Shown: in pieces, positions 6,962 to 15,720 of the stretch
How positions within the stretch are numbered: the first letter of the stretch is position 1
Layout of the letters: every line of letters starts with the position of its first letter
Assembly: GCA_947259685.1 (NCBI GenBank)
Contig: CAMYNC010000108.1
Location: 1-19,390, forward strand
Reading direction: 5' to 3'
DNA: 19,390 bases
Source of the DNA: an uncultured Desulfuromonadales bacterium
GTDB taxonomy: Bacteria > Desulfobacterota > Desulfuromonadia > Desulfuromonadales > Geopsychrobacteraceae
Notes under the pieces: generated by a model
What the model was told of the DNA's origin: nothing
What the model saw: the letters and a program-made list of their open reading frames with translations, nothing else
Databases searched by the model: none
Program-made: the position numbers and the translations under genes

Positions 6962-8092
6962 ATGGCCAAGCGTGCGCCCCTAAGTTTTTCAGCCGAAGAA
7001 CGAAAAGAGCTTTTACGCATCAGTCAGAGTCGAACGGAGGCAGCTGCAGCTGTCCGGCGCGCCAAAATTCTTTTACTCTATAGTGGTGGAATGCGGATTT
7101 CCGACATTGTCCGCGAAATGAGCGCTACTCGGCCTTTGGTCGAACGCTGCATTGATAAAGCATTGAGCTTTGGGGCATTGCCTGCGTTAAAAGATTTGCC
7201 TCGTTCGGGCCATCCTACGCTGATCACTGATGATGCCAGAGCGTGGGTTTTGTCGGTTGCCTGCCTAAAACCAACCGATCTGGGCTATGCCAGCGAGACG
7301 TGGACATACAGCCAGATGATTAAACATCTTCGCAAGCACTGCCAAGAACAAGGCCATTCCTGTTTGGCCAAAATCGGCAAGGGCCGCTTGCATGACATTT
7401 TATCCAAGAGCAATATAAAACCACACAAGATCAGCTACTATCTGGAGCGCAAGGATCCTGATTTCGATACTAAGATGGCCAATGTGCTATGCGTCTATAA
7501 AGAAGTGGAAATGCTCAATGCATCCAACGAAGAACGCACCAGCGTGACTGTTTCCTATGATGAAAAACCTGGAATCCAGGCGATCAAGAATATCGCTGCT
7601 GAACTCATGCCGGTTCCAGAGAAGTACGCCACGAGGGCCAGAGACTATGAGTACAAACGTTTGGGAACCGTGTCCCTTCTTGCCGGCATCGACCTGCACA
7701 CGGGCCGGGCTCTTCCCTTGGTTAGGGACCGACACCGTAGTCGCGAGTTCATCGAATTTCTCGGTCTTCTGGACAAAAGCTATCCAGAAGACTGGAAGAT
7801 TCGACTGGTGCTGGACAATCACTCTTCACATATTTCCAAGGAAACTCAAACCTATCTGCGATCAAAGCCGGAACGTTTTGAATTTATCTTCACCCCAAAG
7901 CATGGCTCATGGCTCAATTTGATCGAGGTCTTTTTCAGTAAGATGGCGCGGTCGCTGTTACGGCATATCCGAGTTCAATCCAAGGAAGAGCTGGTCGAGC
8001 GTATTTATCGCGGAATCGAAGAGTTCAACCAGGAGCCGGTTATTTTCCGCTGGAAATACAAAATGGATGAAAAGGTCGTAGCGAACGCATAA
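6962..8092 (+). CDS. IS630-family transposase
   Basis: 376 residues from the ATG at 6962, which has GGGAGG five bases upstream; a TTG at 6944 in the same frame lies inside the upstream palindrome and is less likely. The first 150 residues are helix-turn-helix DNA-binding domains (ISDIVREMSATRPLVERCID). A DDE catalytic domain follows, with D200 in SYDEKPGIQA, D285 in LVLDNHSSH and E322 in TPKHGSWLNLIEVFFS. All three acidic residues are in their standard contexts. Length and motifs are those of a full-length IS630 enzyme that cuts at the terminal repeats and inserts at TA. It has no frameshift, unlike some relatives that need ribosomal slippage. Confidence 0.95.
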   Translation: MAKRAPLSFSAEERKELLRISQSRTEAAAAVRRAKILLLYSGGMRISDIVREMSATRPLVERCIDKALSFGALPALKDLPRSGHPTLITDDARAWVLSVACLKPTDLGYASETWTYSQMIKHLRKHCQEQGHSCLAKIGKGRLHDILSKSNIKPHKISYYLERKDPDFDTKMANVLCVYKEVEMLNASNEERTSVTVSYDEKPGIQAIKNIAAELMPVPEKYATRARDYEYKRLGTVSLLAGIDLHTGRALPLVRDRHRSREFIEFLGLLDKSYPEDWKIRLVLDNHSSHISKETQTYLRSKPERFEFIFTPKHGSWLNLIEVFFSKMARSLLRHIRVQSKEELVERIYRGIEEFNQEPVIFRWKYKMDEKVVANA

Positions 8093-8093
8093 A

Positions 8094-8120
8094 TTGAACA
8101 CTATTTACAGAACACACTAC
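8094..8120 (-). repeat. Right terminal inverted repeat of the IS630 element
   Basis: It begins two bases after the transposase stop codon and ends in CACTAC immediately before the flanking TA at 8121-8122. It is the mate of the repeat at 6878-6904. Confidence 0.85.
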
Positions 8121-8275
8121 TAGTTGCTCTTTAGGTATCCGAATGAAGACGATGTCGGGTCGCAAATCATTATGCAGCAGAAATGCTTCTGTCCGGCACG
8201 CGGCCCGCTTCGGAGAAGGGGGCTAATTGGTACTGATCAAAGAGACAGATTAGGGCAACTGCTCATTTGAGCTCG

Positions 8276-10339
8276 TCAAACTTCTGTGCTGGCGCAGAGA
8301 AGTTTTTCAAATTCTTCAGGGGGAACGGGAGGGCTATACAGGTACCCTTGAGCCTGCTGACAGTTTCGCTCGATAAGAAATCGCTTCTGGGCTTCAGTTT
8401 CGACCCCTTCAGCAATGACTTTAATGTTCAGCTTGTGGGCCATCGCGATAATGGCTTCGGTTATTGCGGAATTATTTTGGCTGGTTTCGATATCGCGAAT
8501 GAAAGAGCGATCAATCTTAAGTGTATCTATTGGGCACCTTTGCAGTTGCGTTAAAGAGGAATAGCCGGTTCCGAAATCATCGATCGACAATTGCACACCG
8601 AGATCACGTAACTTATCCAGGGTTGCGGTTGCAGAATCCAGACTCTGCATGATGATTTTTTCGGTCAGTTCAAGTTCTAGGCACTCACTCTCAAGGCCAT
8701 ATTTTTCCAGGGCTGCACAGATAGTTTGATATAAATTTTCTCGCTTAAATTGCCGGTCGGAAAGATTGACCGAGACAATCAGCGGTGAATATCCGGCAAG
8801 TTGCCAGCATTTAGCCTGGGTACAGGCATTGGCCAGCATCTGGTCATCGATAGCAATTATCAGATCGGATTCTTCTGCCAGTGGTAAAAAATCGTTGGGA
8901 GGAATCAAGCCGCGTTCCGGGTGTTCCCAGCGGACCAGCGCCTCGGCGCCGACGATGATTCCGGTTTTCAGATCGACCTTGGGCTGATAAAAGGTTTTAA
9001 GCTCATTCATTTCGATGGCCCTGTGCAGGGCACTTTCCAGGATAAGCCGCTCTGAAGCTCTCTTGCTCATAGATGGCGAGTAATACTGATAAGTGTTTTT
9101 CCCTTCTTCTTTTGCGCGGTACATGGCGATATCAGCATGTTTTATCAGTGTTTCAGGGTCCTGACCATCGTTTGGAGCTATGCTGATGCCGATACTGGCA
9201 GTAACGTAAACTTCCTGCCCAAAGAGGTTGAGGGGCACAGATACCATCTGGATGATCTTCTTGGCAATCTTGGTGATATCATCCGGTTTGGCTACGTCAT
9301 TAAGCAGGACGACAAATTCATCGCCACCCAGGCGGGCGACCGTATCCCCACTGCGAACACAACTCTGCAGGCGATCGGCAATGTTTTTGAGCAGGTGATC
9401 GCCGGCATTGTGCCCCAAAGTGTCGTTGACCAGCTTGAACCGGTCGAGATCACAGAACAGCAGGGCGACATTTCGGCAATGCCAGGGGACTCGAGAAAGA
9501 TTCTGTTTTAATCGGTCGAGGAGCAAGACACGATTGGGCAGGCCGGTCAGGGCATCGTAGTTTGCAAGGAAACTGAGACGTTCCTCTACCGATTTGCGCT
9601 CGGAAATGTCCCGAAAGTAGACAGACACGCCCTCATGGCCAGGATAGGCGTTCGCTTCAAGCCAAACCCCCAGTGGTTCGTGAAAGCCTTCGGCAGTGAC
9701 AGGTTTTTTCTGTGCAATGGCCTTGGTTACTGCCTCACGGAACCAGGGGGGGAGGTCCTGCATTTGTTGATGGAGATTCTTTTCGAGCAGTTCCTCGCGG
9801 TCTTTGTGCAGGAGGATTTGAGCCTGTTGGTTGAGGTAGGTAATATTCCAGTCACCATCGATGGCGAAAAAAGCATCACTGATACTCTCGAGGATGTCGC
9901 CGATTCTCTTGTTGGAGAGCTGCAGTTCTTCTTCGGCCTGGCGCCGCTCCAGCTCAGCCTGGAACAGACGGGTGGCTCGGTTCAAGGCCTGAGAAAGGTT
10001 TTCCGGAGAGATCTCTGATTTGGGTACATAATCGTTGGCCCCCGCCTGCATCATCTTGACCGCAAGACGTTCATCCCCATGGCCGGTCAGCATAACAATA
10101 GGCGTCAGGGGATCAAATGATCTGGCTGTCTGCAGGGTATTCAGCCCGTCCTTATCGGGGAGCAGGTAGTCCAAAAATACGCAGGAAAATTTATCCTTTC
10201 GTAGTTGTTCCAGGCCACTGCTTGCATCTGCGGCCTCTTGAAAAATTACCGGCAGGCCCGCTTTTTTCAAGGCCCTCTTAACTGTCATTCGATCGACGTC
10301 GTCATCGTCGATGAGCAGAATCCGCAGGTTCTTGGCCAT
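8276..10339 (-). CDS. Response regulator with PAS, GGDEF and EAL domains (c-di-GMP turnover)
   Basis: The 687-residue protein has a receiver at 1-125 with acidic pocket D11-D14 and phosphoacceptor D57 ([11 protein letters not shown]), a coiled coil (126-145), PAS at about 145-248, GGDEF at about 255-420 and EAL at 430-680. The cyclase site GGDEF (338-342) is intact, and an inhibitory I-site RSGD (329-332) lies five residues before it. The phosphodiesterase site is also intact: EAL (466-468), DDFGTGYS (587-594), KIDRSF and AEGVET. It could therefore make and degrade c-di-GMP, with phosphorylation of D57 and the PAS domain as inputs. It is cytosolic. Its start overlaps the stop of the small receiver by one base (TGATG), making it the last gene of the signalling cluster. 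The first 140 residues are about 76% identical, by eye, to those of the protein at 14042-15277. Confidence 0.95.
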   Translation of the reverse strand: MAKNLRILLIDDDDVDRMTVKRALKKAGLPVIFQEAADASSGLEQLRKDKFSCVFLDYLLPDKDGLNTLQTARSFDPLTPIVMLTGHGDERLAVKMMQAGANDYVPKSEISPENLSQALNRATRLFQAELERRQAEEELQLSNKRIGDILESISDAFFAIDGDWNITYLNQQAQILLHKDREELLEKNLHQQMQDLPPWFREAVTKAIAQKKPVTAEGFHEPLGVWLEANAYPGHEGVSVYFRDISERKSVEERLSFLANYDALTGLPNRVLLLDRLKQNLSRVPWHCRNVALLFCDLDRFKLVNDTLGHNAGDHLLKNIADRLQSCVRSGDTVARLGGDEFVVLLNDVAKPDDITKIAKKIIQMVSVPLNLFGQEVYVTASIGISIAPNDGQDPETLIKHADIAMYRAKEEGKNTYQYYSPSMSKRASERLILESALHRAIEMNELKTFYQPKVDLKTGIIVGAEALVRWEHPERGLIPPNDFLPLAEESDLIIAIDDQMLANACTQAKCWQLAGYSPLIVSVNLSDRQFKRENLYQTICAALEKYGLESECLELELTEKIIMQSLDSATATLDKLRDLGVQLSIDDFGTGYSSLTQLQRCPIDTLKIDRSFIRDIETSQNNSAITEAIIAMAHKLNIKVIAEGVETEAQKRFLIERNCQQAQGYLYSPPVPPEEFEKLLCASTEV

Positions 10340-10773
10340 CAGGCTGTCCCAGGCATCTCAATCAGGGCCCAGTACATATTCAAGGCCGAAATCGCTTCGA
10401 GAAATTTCTCGGGTTCAACCGGTTTCAGAATATAGCCGGCCACGTTCAGGTCGTAGGCGGCAATTTTATCCCGTTCCTCGTTAGAGGTGGTCAGCATCAC
10501 GACGCTGATCGACTTGAGTTCCGGATCGGCGCGCAGTTTCTGCAGAAACTCGATGCCGTTCATGCGGGGCATATTGATATCGAGCAGGATGATTTTCGGC
10601 TTGGGAATGATTTGCTGTGTGCCCTCACCCCGCAGCATCGCCAGCGCCTCTAGCCCGTTTTCGGCGACGAACAGGGGATTGGTAATTTTGACCTTCTTAA
10701 AGGCCCGCTTGACATTCATGGCGTCGACTTCGTCGTCTTCCACCAAAAGAATCGAGATGCTTTTGTTGATCAT
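10339..10773 (-). CDS. Stand-alone CheY/Rcp1-like response regulator
   Basis: A 144-residue single receiver domain. The acidic pocket is VEDDEVD (11-17), the phosphoacceptor is D65 in ILLDINMPRMNG, the switch threonine lies in VMLTTS and the lysine in ILKPVEP. There is no output domain. The VEDDEVDAMNVKRAF start and LLDINMPRMNGIEFL are typical of Rcp1-type regulators that partner phytochrome-like kinases with the FAYVVSHDLKAPLR histidine box. It overlaps the upstream kinase by four bases and the downstream GGDEF-EAL gene by one. The coupling argues that it receives phosphate from that kinase and acts either as a shuttle or as a competitor for the fused receiver. Confidence 0.95.
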   Translation of the reverse strand: MINKSISILLVEDDEVDAMNVKRAFKKVKITNPLFVAENGLEALAMLRGEGTQQIIPKPKIILLDINMPRMNGIEFLQKLRADPELKSISVVMLTTSNEERDKIAAYDLNVAGYILKPVEPEKFLEAISALNMYWALIEMPGTA

Positions 10774-12935
10774 GCGGCTTTTTCCTCCTTGGCGGGTTTC
10801 GGCCAGGTAAAGCGGAAGCTAGCCCCTTGTCCTTCTGCAGACTCGACGCCGATCGCGCCCCCCTGTTCCTCGATAATTTTTTTGATCAGGGTCAGCCCGA
10901 CCCCGGTGCTTTCGACCTTGTCACGGGCAGCCAGGGTCTGAAAGATGACAAATATTTTCTCATGGAATTCCGGATCGATCCCCGGTCCGTTGTCAGACAC
11001 GGAAAACGCGTAGAAGGCATCCATCTCTTCGACGGTAATTTCCACCCGCCCGTCTTGCCGGTGGCTATATTTAATGGCATTGCTCAGCAGATTGGCAAAA
11101 ACCTGGCCCAGTCGTATCCGGGAGGCGGTTACCCGCGGCATATCCTGGCTTATGTCGATAGTGAAACCGTCCGGCACCGGCATCATGTCAATGGTTTCCT
11201 CAAGCAACGCCTGGACATCTACGGTTTCGACCTCGTTTTCAACCCTGCCGATTCTGGAGTACTCGAGAATGCCGTTGATCAATCCCTCCATGCGGGCCAC
11301 CCGCCCGCGCATGAGAGTTAACTGTTCGCGGATATCATCGTCGATGCTTCCCTCGAGGTCCTCTTCGATCCACTGGGACAGGTTGGCGATGGCCCGCAGG
11401 GGCGCCTTGAGATCGTGGGAGACGACGTAGGCGAATTGGTCGAGTTCCTTGTTGATCCTTTCCAGCTCACAGGATTTTTTCCAGATCGCCTCTTCAGACT
11501 TTTTTCGCTCGGTGATGTCCTGGGCCAGAAGAACTGTGCCGATCACTTGTTGTTCTGCATCGTACAGGTTTGAACCGGAAAGGGAGATGGGAACCTGTTT
11601 TCGGTTCGCGGTCAGCAAAAAGGCTTCGCTATTCTGTACCGTCCCCTGCCTTGGCGGATTGTGTTCCTGGGGATGCAGTTCCCGGTATTTTGGGATGATG
11701 GAATCAACCGGTTTTCCCAGCAGGTCGTCTTCACGACTCCCCAGCATTTCGGGGGCGACCCGGTTGACCCGTTGGATATTCCCCTCCCGGTCAAGGACGA
11801 TGAGGGCATCAGCCATCGATTTCAGGATGTTTTCTACATAATCTTTGGAGACGGTGGTTTTGCTCAGGGTCTCGGCCATGGCGTTCAAGGCCATGGAGAG
11901 TTGCCCCACCTCGTCTTTGGATCTTATCTGCACCCGCGCCGAAAAGTTTCCTTGGCGAATGGTCTCTGCCAGGCTGACGGCCTCCCTGAGGGGCCCGACG
12001 AGCTTGCGGACGATCAGAATGACCACCGCAGAGGCGACCAGCAGGACAACTATGGCGACCAGCAGGCTGGTTTGACCTATTTTCCTGGCCGGAGAATAAA
12101 GTTCAGACTTTGCACAGGTTACGGCCAAGGACCAGCCGAGCTTTTCGTGCCAGCTTACCGCAGCCAGTTTTTCTATCCCCTCGTAGTTATATTCAATAAT
12201 CCCCTGCGGCATTGCGATAATCTGCTTACCAAAGGAGAATTCGTTTAAATTAAGCTTCAGAATATTGGACTTCTTCGGGTGGGCAAGAACCAGCCCGTTC
12301 AGATCGAACATGAAACCATAGCCGGTCTTGCCCAGCTTAATGGAATCGACGAAATGGCTGGTCAGGTAGGTCAAATCCAAAATGGCCAACAATACCCCGG
12401 CTATTGTATCGTTTTGTCGAACCGGAGACGAAATCACAAAGACAGGCCGACCATCTTTTCTGCTGGGCATGACCCTGGACATAAAGGATTCCCCGAGCAG
12501 AGCCTGCTGATAATAGTCCTTGTCTCCCAGGGGAATGCTGTCCTGGAAATCTGGATCGGAGGAGGACAAAACATGACCTGCGGTGTCGGCCAGCAGAATC
12601 TCTTCATAATAGCCGTACTGATCCTTTAACTTGGCCAGTTGGGCGTTGACACTGCTTCGCGCCGACTTCCCCAAAAAGGAGTCCTGCACCGCCATTTGGA
12701 AAATTTTTTGTTCGCTCCAATTGCCAATGTCGAGTTTGCGGTCGCTCACCCAGCTGTCGATCAATTTGCTGGTCGAATCGACCCTTTGGGTCACCTGAAG
12801 GACGATGCTCTCCTGCAAGGCCTCTTTAGACCGGTGGTAGGAGAAGAACGTCGAAATTGCCATTCCCAAGAAGATCAACGACAGGGCGACAAAGAGAAAT
12901 TTCTTCATCAGACCAAATCTGACTTTTAATCCCAT
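10770..12935 (-). CDS. Membrane sensor histidine kinase: dCache-HAMP-PAS-HisKA-HATPase
   Basis: 721 residues. Membrane helix 1 is at about 11-32 and helix 2 at about 289-310. Between them is a periplasmic domain with a dCache pattern (DKDYYQQALLGESFMSRVMPSRKDGRPVF is the segment lining the ligand pocket; then GYGFMFDLNGLVLAHP). HAMP is at 311-363, PAS at about 368-476, and HisKA with H507 in FAYVVSHDLKAPLR. HATPase_c has N-box N615/N619, G1 DNGPG (648-652) and G2 STGVGLTL. All catalytic residues are present. dCache domains usually bind small extracellular molecules such as amino or carboxylic acids; the ligand here is unknown. The ATG at 12935 has only a GAGA-type ribosome site. It lies 95 bases after the periplasmic binding-protein gene and overlaps the small receiver gene. 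Confidence 0.94.
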   Translation of the reverse strand: MGLKVRFGLMKKFLFVALSLIFLGMAISTFFSYHRSKEALQESIVLQVTQRVDSTSKLIDSWVSDRKLDIGNWSEQKIFQMAVQDSFLGKSARSSVNAQLAKLKDQYGYYEEILLADTAGHVLSSSDPDFQDSIPLGDKDYYQQALLGESFMSRVMPSRKDGRPVFVISSPVRQNDTIAGVLLAILDLTYLTSHFVDSIKLGKTGYGFMFDLNGLVLAHPKKSNILKLNLNEFSFGKQIIAMPQGIIEYNYEGIEKLAAVSWHEKLGWSLAVTCAKSELYSPARKIGQTSLLVAIVVLLVASAVVILIVRKLVGPLREAVSLAETIRQGNFSARVQIRSKDEVGQLSMALNAMAETLSKTTVSKDYVENILKSMADALIVLDREGNIQRVNRVAPEMLGSREDDLLGKPVDSIIPKYRELHPQEHNPPRQGTVQNSEAFLLTANRKQVPISLSGSNLYDAEQQVIGTVLLAQDITERKKSEEAIWKKSCELERINKELDQFAYVVSHDLKAPLRAIANLSQWIEEDLEGSIDDDIREQLTLMRGRVARMEGLINGILEYSRIGRVENEVETVDVQALLEETIDMMPVPDGFTIDISQDMPRVTASRIRLGQVFANLLSNAIKYSHRQDGRVEITVEEMDAFYAFSVSDNGPGIDPEFHEKIFVIFQTLAARDKVESTGVGLTLIKKIIEEQGGAIGVESAEGQGASFRFTWPKPAKEEKAA

Positions 12936-13030
12936 AGGATATCTCTCATGTTGAGGGGGCTGGTACTTTCAACCGGCATCGGATTTGTCATGGGGAGACC
13001 CATTGCCACCCCAGCTGATTCAAGGGGCAG

Positions 13031-13996
13031 TTATTCAATAATCTCGTTCGCCGAAGCAATTATTTCGTAGGGAACTTGCGCCCCGATCGCTTTGGCAAGG
13101 TTGATATTGATGGTCAGGCGGCCGTCCTTGTTTTTCACTACCGGGATGCTCGCCGGAGAAATTCCGCCCAGAATTTTAAGAGCCGTTTGGGCAGCGTAAT
13201 AACCCTGTTCCTCAGGAATTTTGGTGAAGCCGAGCATGGCGTACTTGGCCATGTGGTCATGGATCGTACCGCTCGGTACTTTGGTGTTGGACAAGAGGAA
13301 TTGCATCGCCTCGTCATCGTTCCAGTCGCCGATTCCGGCGGCATTGCCGATGATCAGGGTATCCACCTGGCCCTGAACATCGATAATCGCTTGTTTCCAC
13401 TCAGCCATGGTCTTGGCAAATCTTGTCACCGGATCGAGCTTGAATATTTTTTTATAATTCGCTTCTTCTTTACGCATGGTCAGCACATCGGCGGCGACAA
13501 ACCCCACCCGGTTGCCTTTGGCATAGATATTCAATTGGTCGAGGAGTTCCATGACCGGAGAGACTTCGACCATCCCCGTGGCATTGGAATACGGCAGGCC
13601 GTAAACCGAAGCGTCCCAGTTGAGGCCACAGAAGACGAAGGGCAATCTGGCGTCCTTATAATATTTGGAAATAAGGTATTTGGCAGCATTGTCATCGGAT
13701 GCGATCACCACATCGGGCTTAAAGGCTTCGATCTCCGCCTTGACCTTGAGAGCTGCCTGCTGTTTGAAGGTTTTATCCTTATGGCGTTTGGTGTCCATGC
13801 GTACGACCTTAAGATCAAGTCCTTTCCCCTCTAATGCGGTTTTCGCGCCCAGGATGATGCCGTCGCTCCAGGCATAACCTTCGTGGTAGGAGTCAACCAA
13901 CAAGATTTTTTTTCCTTGGTAAGTCTGGGCCAGCGAGGTCGACGACACGACCAGAGCAACGATCAGGAATGCCAAAAATCCAACGACCTTTTGCAT
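13031..13996 (-). CDS. Periplasmic ABC-type substrate-binding protein (ABC_sub_bind family)
   Basis: A 321-residue protein with a signal peptide (MQKVVGFLAFLIVALVVSSTSLAQ, cleavage after SLA near 23). The mature protein has the two-lobe pattern of the PF04392 family: ILLVDSYHEGYAWSDGI, FKPDVVIASDDNAAKYL, LPFVFCGLNWD and a hinge before GNRVGFVAADV. Family members often occur next to sensor kinases and diguanylate cyclases rather than with a transporter, and no permease or ATPase is seen here. It lies between two sensor modules, 45 bases after the receiver-kinase gene and 95 bases before the dCache kinase. The ATG at 13996 has AAGGAGAG upstream. A role in presenting a ligand to one of the neighbouring kinases is inferred from position; the ligand is unknown. 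Confidence 0.85.
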   Translation of the reverse strand: MQKVVGFLAFLIVALVVSSTSLAQTYQGKKILLVDSYHEGYAWSDGIILGAKTALEGKGLDLKVVRMDTKRHKDKTFKQQAALKVKAEIEAFKPDVVIASDDNAAKYLISKYYKDARLPFVFCGLNWDASVYGLPYSNATGMVEVSPVMELLDQLNIYAKGNRVGFVAADVLTMRKEEANYKKIFKLDPVTRFAKTMAEWKQAIIDVQGQVDTLIIGNAAGIGDWNDDEAMQFLLSNTKVPSGTIHDHMAKYAMLGFTKIPEEQGYYAAQTALKILGGISPASIPVVKNKDGRLTININLAKAIGAQVPYEIIASANEIIE

Positions 13997-14041
13997 AGTT
14001 TACTCTCCTTGCTAGATGTAGAGATCTTTAGTGCGCTGGTT

Positions 14042-15277
14042 TCAGCTTGATATCGGAAGCTTTACGGTAAATGTCGTTCCTTGGCCAATCTCACTCTCAA
14101 CCAGAATCTCTCCCTGGTGTTTTTTGACTATGTCGTAAGAGATACTTAAGCCCAGTCCGGTGCCTTTGCCCACCTCTTTGGTGGTGAAAAAAGGTTCGAA
14201 GATATTACTGAGATTCTCGGGGGGAATCCCTTTGCCGGTATCGGTGATAGAGACATGAACGGCCGTATCATCGCTCCAGGATTTCACCGTGATTTCACCC
14301 TTGTCTTCTATGGCATGTGAGGCATTGATCAGCAGATTTAAAAAGACCTGATTCAACTGTTGCGGATTGCAGTTGATATCAGGAATCTCACTGAATTCGC
14401 GATTCAGGGTGGCTTTGTACTTGATCTCGTTCCAGGCAATATTAATGGTACTTTCCAGGCATTGATTAATATCGCTACATTGGATTTCTGCCTCATCCAC
14501 TCGCGAGAAGGTTTTGAGGTTCTGCACGATTTTCTTGACCCGCTCGGTGCCTTCCAACGATTCTTCGATGAGATCCTGGCTGTCCTCAAGAACGTAATCG
14601 AGTTTGAGTTTCTTTCGCTCGGCGGTGATATTATCTGTGGCTATGGCGTCTGCTAAATCTTTCAGGGTGTAAGTCTGAAGTTCGAGGAATTTGTTGATCT
14701 TCTCCAGGTAGCTATGCAAGGTGTTTAAATTGCTGGTGATAAAGCCGAGCGGATTGTTGATCTCATGGGCAACTCCGGCTGCCAGTTGGCCGATGGAGGC
14801 CATCTTCTCGCGTTGCAGCATCTGCATTTGTGTCGCCTTGAGTTCTTTATAGGCTTTTTGCAGTTCATCCTCTGCCCGTCGCCGTTCCATTTCGGCCTGA
14901 TACAAGCGGGTCGCCCGGGTTAAGGCCTGCGAGAGATGTTCAGGTGAAATTTCTGACTTGGGGACATAATCGCTCGCTCCTGCTTGCATCAAGGTCACTG
15001 CCAGGCGCTCGTCACCATGGCCGGTCAGCATGATGATGGGCGTCAGCGGATCGAAGCAACGGGCACTTTGCAAAACGGCCAGGCCATCTTTGTCGGGGAG
15101 CAGATAATCCAGGAATACGCATGAAAAGGAGTTTTCGCGCAACAATTTCAGACCGTTGCCGCCGTCGCCGGCTTCCTTGAAATCTGCTGAGATACCAGCC
15201 TTTTTAAGTGCCCTTTTCACCGTCATTCGGTCGACATCGTCGTCGTCGATAATCAGTATATTCAGTAGGTTCTCCAT
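14042..15277 (-). CDS. Receiver-histidine kinase (REC-HisKA-HATPase), cytoplasmic
   Basis: The 411-residue protein has an N-terminal receiver at 1-125 with D57 in [11 protein letters not shown], a coiled coil (125-155), HisKA with H171 in [14 protein letters not shown], and HATPase_c with N-box N314/N318, G1 DTGKG (346-350), F-box FEPFFTT and G2 GKGTGLGL (370-377). It has no membrane segment and no other sensor domain, so its input must be phosphorylation of D57 by another kinase. That makes it a relay step: kinase to receiver to kinase. Its own target is not adjacent. The receiver matches that of the GGDEF-EAL protein, and the kinase core matches that of the PAS kinase at 2435-3769, so it looks like a recombined product of the two families. 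AAAGG precedes the ATG, and 11 bases separate it from the small receiver gene. Confidence 0.94.
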   Translation of the reverse strand: MENLLNILIIDDDDVDRMTVKRALKKAGISADFKEAGDGGNGLKLLRENSFSCVFLDYLLPDKDGLAVLQSARCFDPLTPIIMLTGHGDERLAVTLMQAGASDYVPKSEISPEHLSQALTRATRLYQAEMERRRAEDELQKAYKELKATQMQMLQREKMASIGQLAAGVAHEINNPLGFITSNLNTLHSYLEKINKFLELQTYTLKDLADAIATDNITAERKKLKLDYVLEDSQDLIEESLEGTERVKKIVQNLKTFSRVDEAEIQCSDINQCLESTINIAWNEIKYKATLNREFSEIPDINCNPQQLNQVFLNLLINASHAIEDKGEITVKSWSDDTAVHVSITDTGKGIPPENLSNIFEPFFTTKEVGKGTGLGLSISYDIVKKHQGEILVESEIGQGTTFTVKLPISS

Positions 15278-15288
15278 GATGAGCCTTT

Positions 15289-15720
15289 TTATGGTAGTTC
15301 CATCAGGTTCCAGTAAAGATTAAGCGCGGAAATCGATTCGACGAATTTAGGCGGTTCAACAGGTTTGAGCAGATAGCCGGCCACATTCAGGTTATAGGCA
15401 GACACAATGTCTTGTTCTTCATTTGAAGTGGTCAGCATGACTACGCTGATCGATTTAAGTTCAGGATCGGCGCGCAGTTCCTGGAGAAATTCAATGCCGT
15501 TCATGCGTGGCATATTGATATCGAGCAGGATGATTTTGGGTTGCGGGGAAATAGCCGGTCCCCCTTTGCCACGGAGCATGTCCAGGGCCTCGATGCCGTT
15601 TTCAGCGTGATGAAGCGGGTTGGCAAGCTTTAGCTTTTTGAAGGCCCGCTTCACATTCATGGCATCGATTTCATCGTCTTCGACCAGCAGGATGCTGATA
15701 TTTTTCCCATTTCCTGTCAT
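15289..15720 (-). CDS. Stand-alone CheY/Rcp1-like response regulator (module 1)
   Basis: A 143-residue single receiver domain with acidic pocket VEDDEID (13-19), phosphoacceptor D67 in ILLDINMPRMNG, VMLTTS and LLKPVEP. It is clearly paralogous to the receiver at 10339-10773, with whole segments unchanged (INMPRMNGIEFLQ, LRADPELKSISVVMLTTS). Its start overlaps the stop of the upstream kinase gene by four bases, and it is followed after 11 bases by the receiver-kinase. The absence of an output domain implies protein-protein signalling or phosphate transfer. Confidence 0.95.
   Translation of the reverse strand: MTGNGKNISILLVEDDEIDAMNVKRAFKKLKLANPLHHAENGIEALDMLRGKGGPAISPQPKIILLDINMPRMNGIEFLQELRADPELKSISVVMLTTSNEEQDIVSAYNLNVAGYLLKPVEPPKFVESISALNLYWNLMELP

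Larger units (their letters stand above)
6876..8122 (+). mobile_element. Complete IS630-family insertion sequence
   Basis: The element is bounded by inverted repeats. The left end from 6875 reads CTAGTAGTTCGTTCTGTAAG, and the reverse complement of the right end from 8123 reads CTAGTAGTGTGTTCTGTAAA; over 30 bases, 24 match. IS630/Tc1-type elements duplicate a TA dinucleotide, and TA is found at 6876-6877 and 8121-8122, leaving a 1243-bp element (6878-8120). A single intact transposase gene fills it. Intact ends and gene indicate a recent or still active insertion. It lies between the PstS-like gene and the GGDEF-EAL gene and interrupts no recognisable reading frame. Confidence 0.9.

Noticed and set aside
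6742..8145. TATCCGAATG present on both sides of the IS630 element (6742-6751 and 8136-8145)
   Set aside because: The copies are at unequal distances from the element ends. A 10-base match is expected by chance in flanks of this size, and the true flanking duplication is TA.
8123..8275. Search for a terminator or leader element between the IS and the GGDEF-EAL stop
   Set aside because: Only a 5-bp imperfect stem (CAGAA/TTCTG) without a T-run was seen, too weak to annotate.
9137..9511. Long plus-strand frames opposite the GGDEF-EAL and kinase genes
   Set aside because: They lie antisense to genes with clear domain motifs, have no ribosome sites, and match nothing recognisable.
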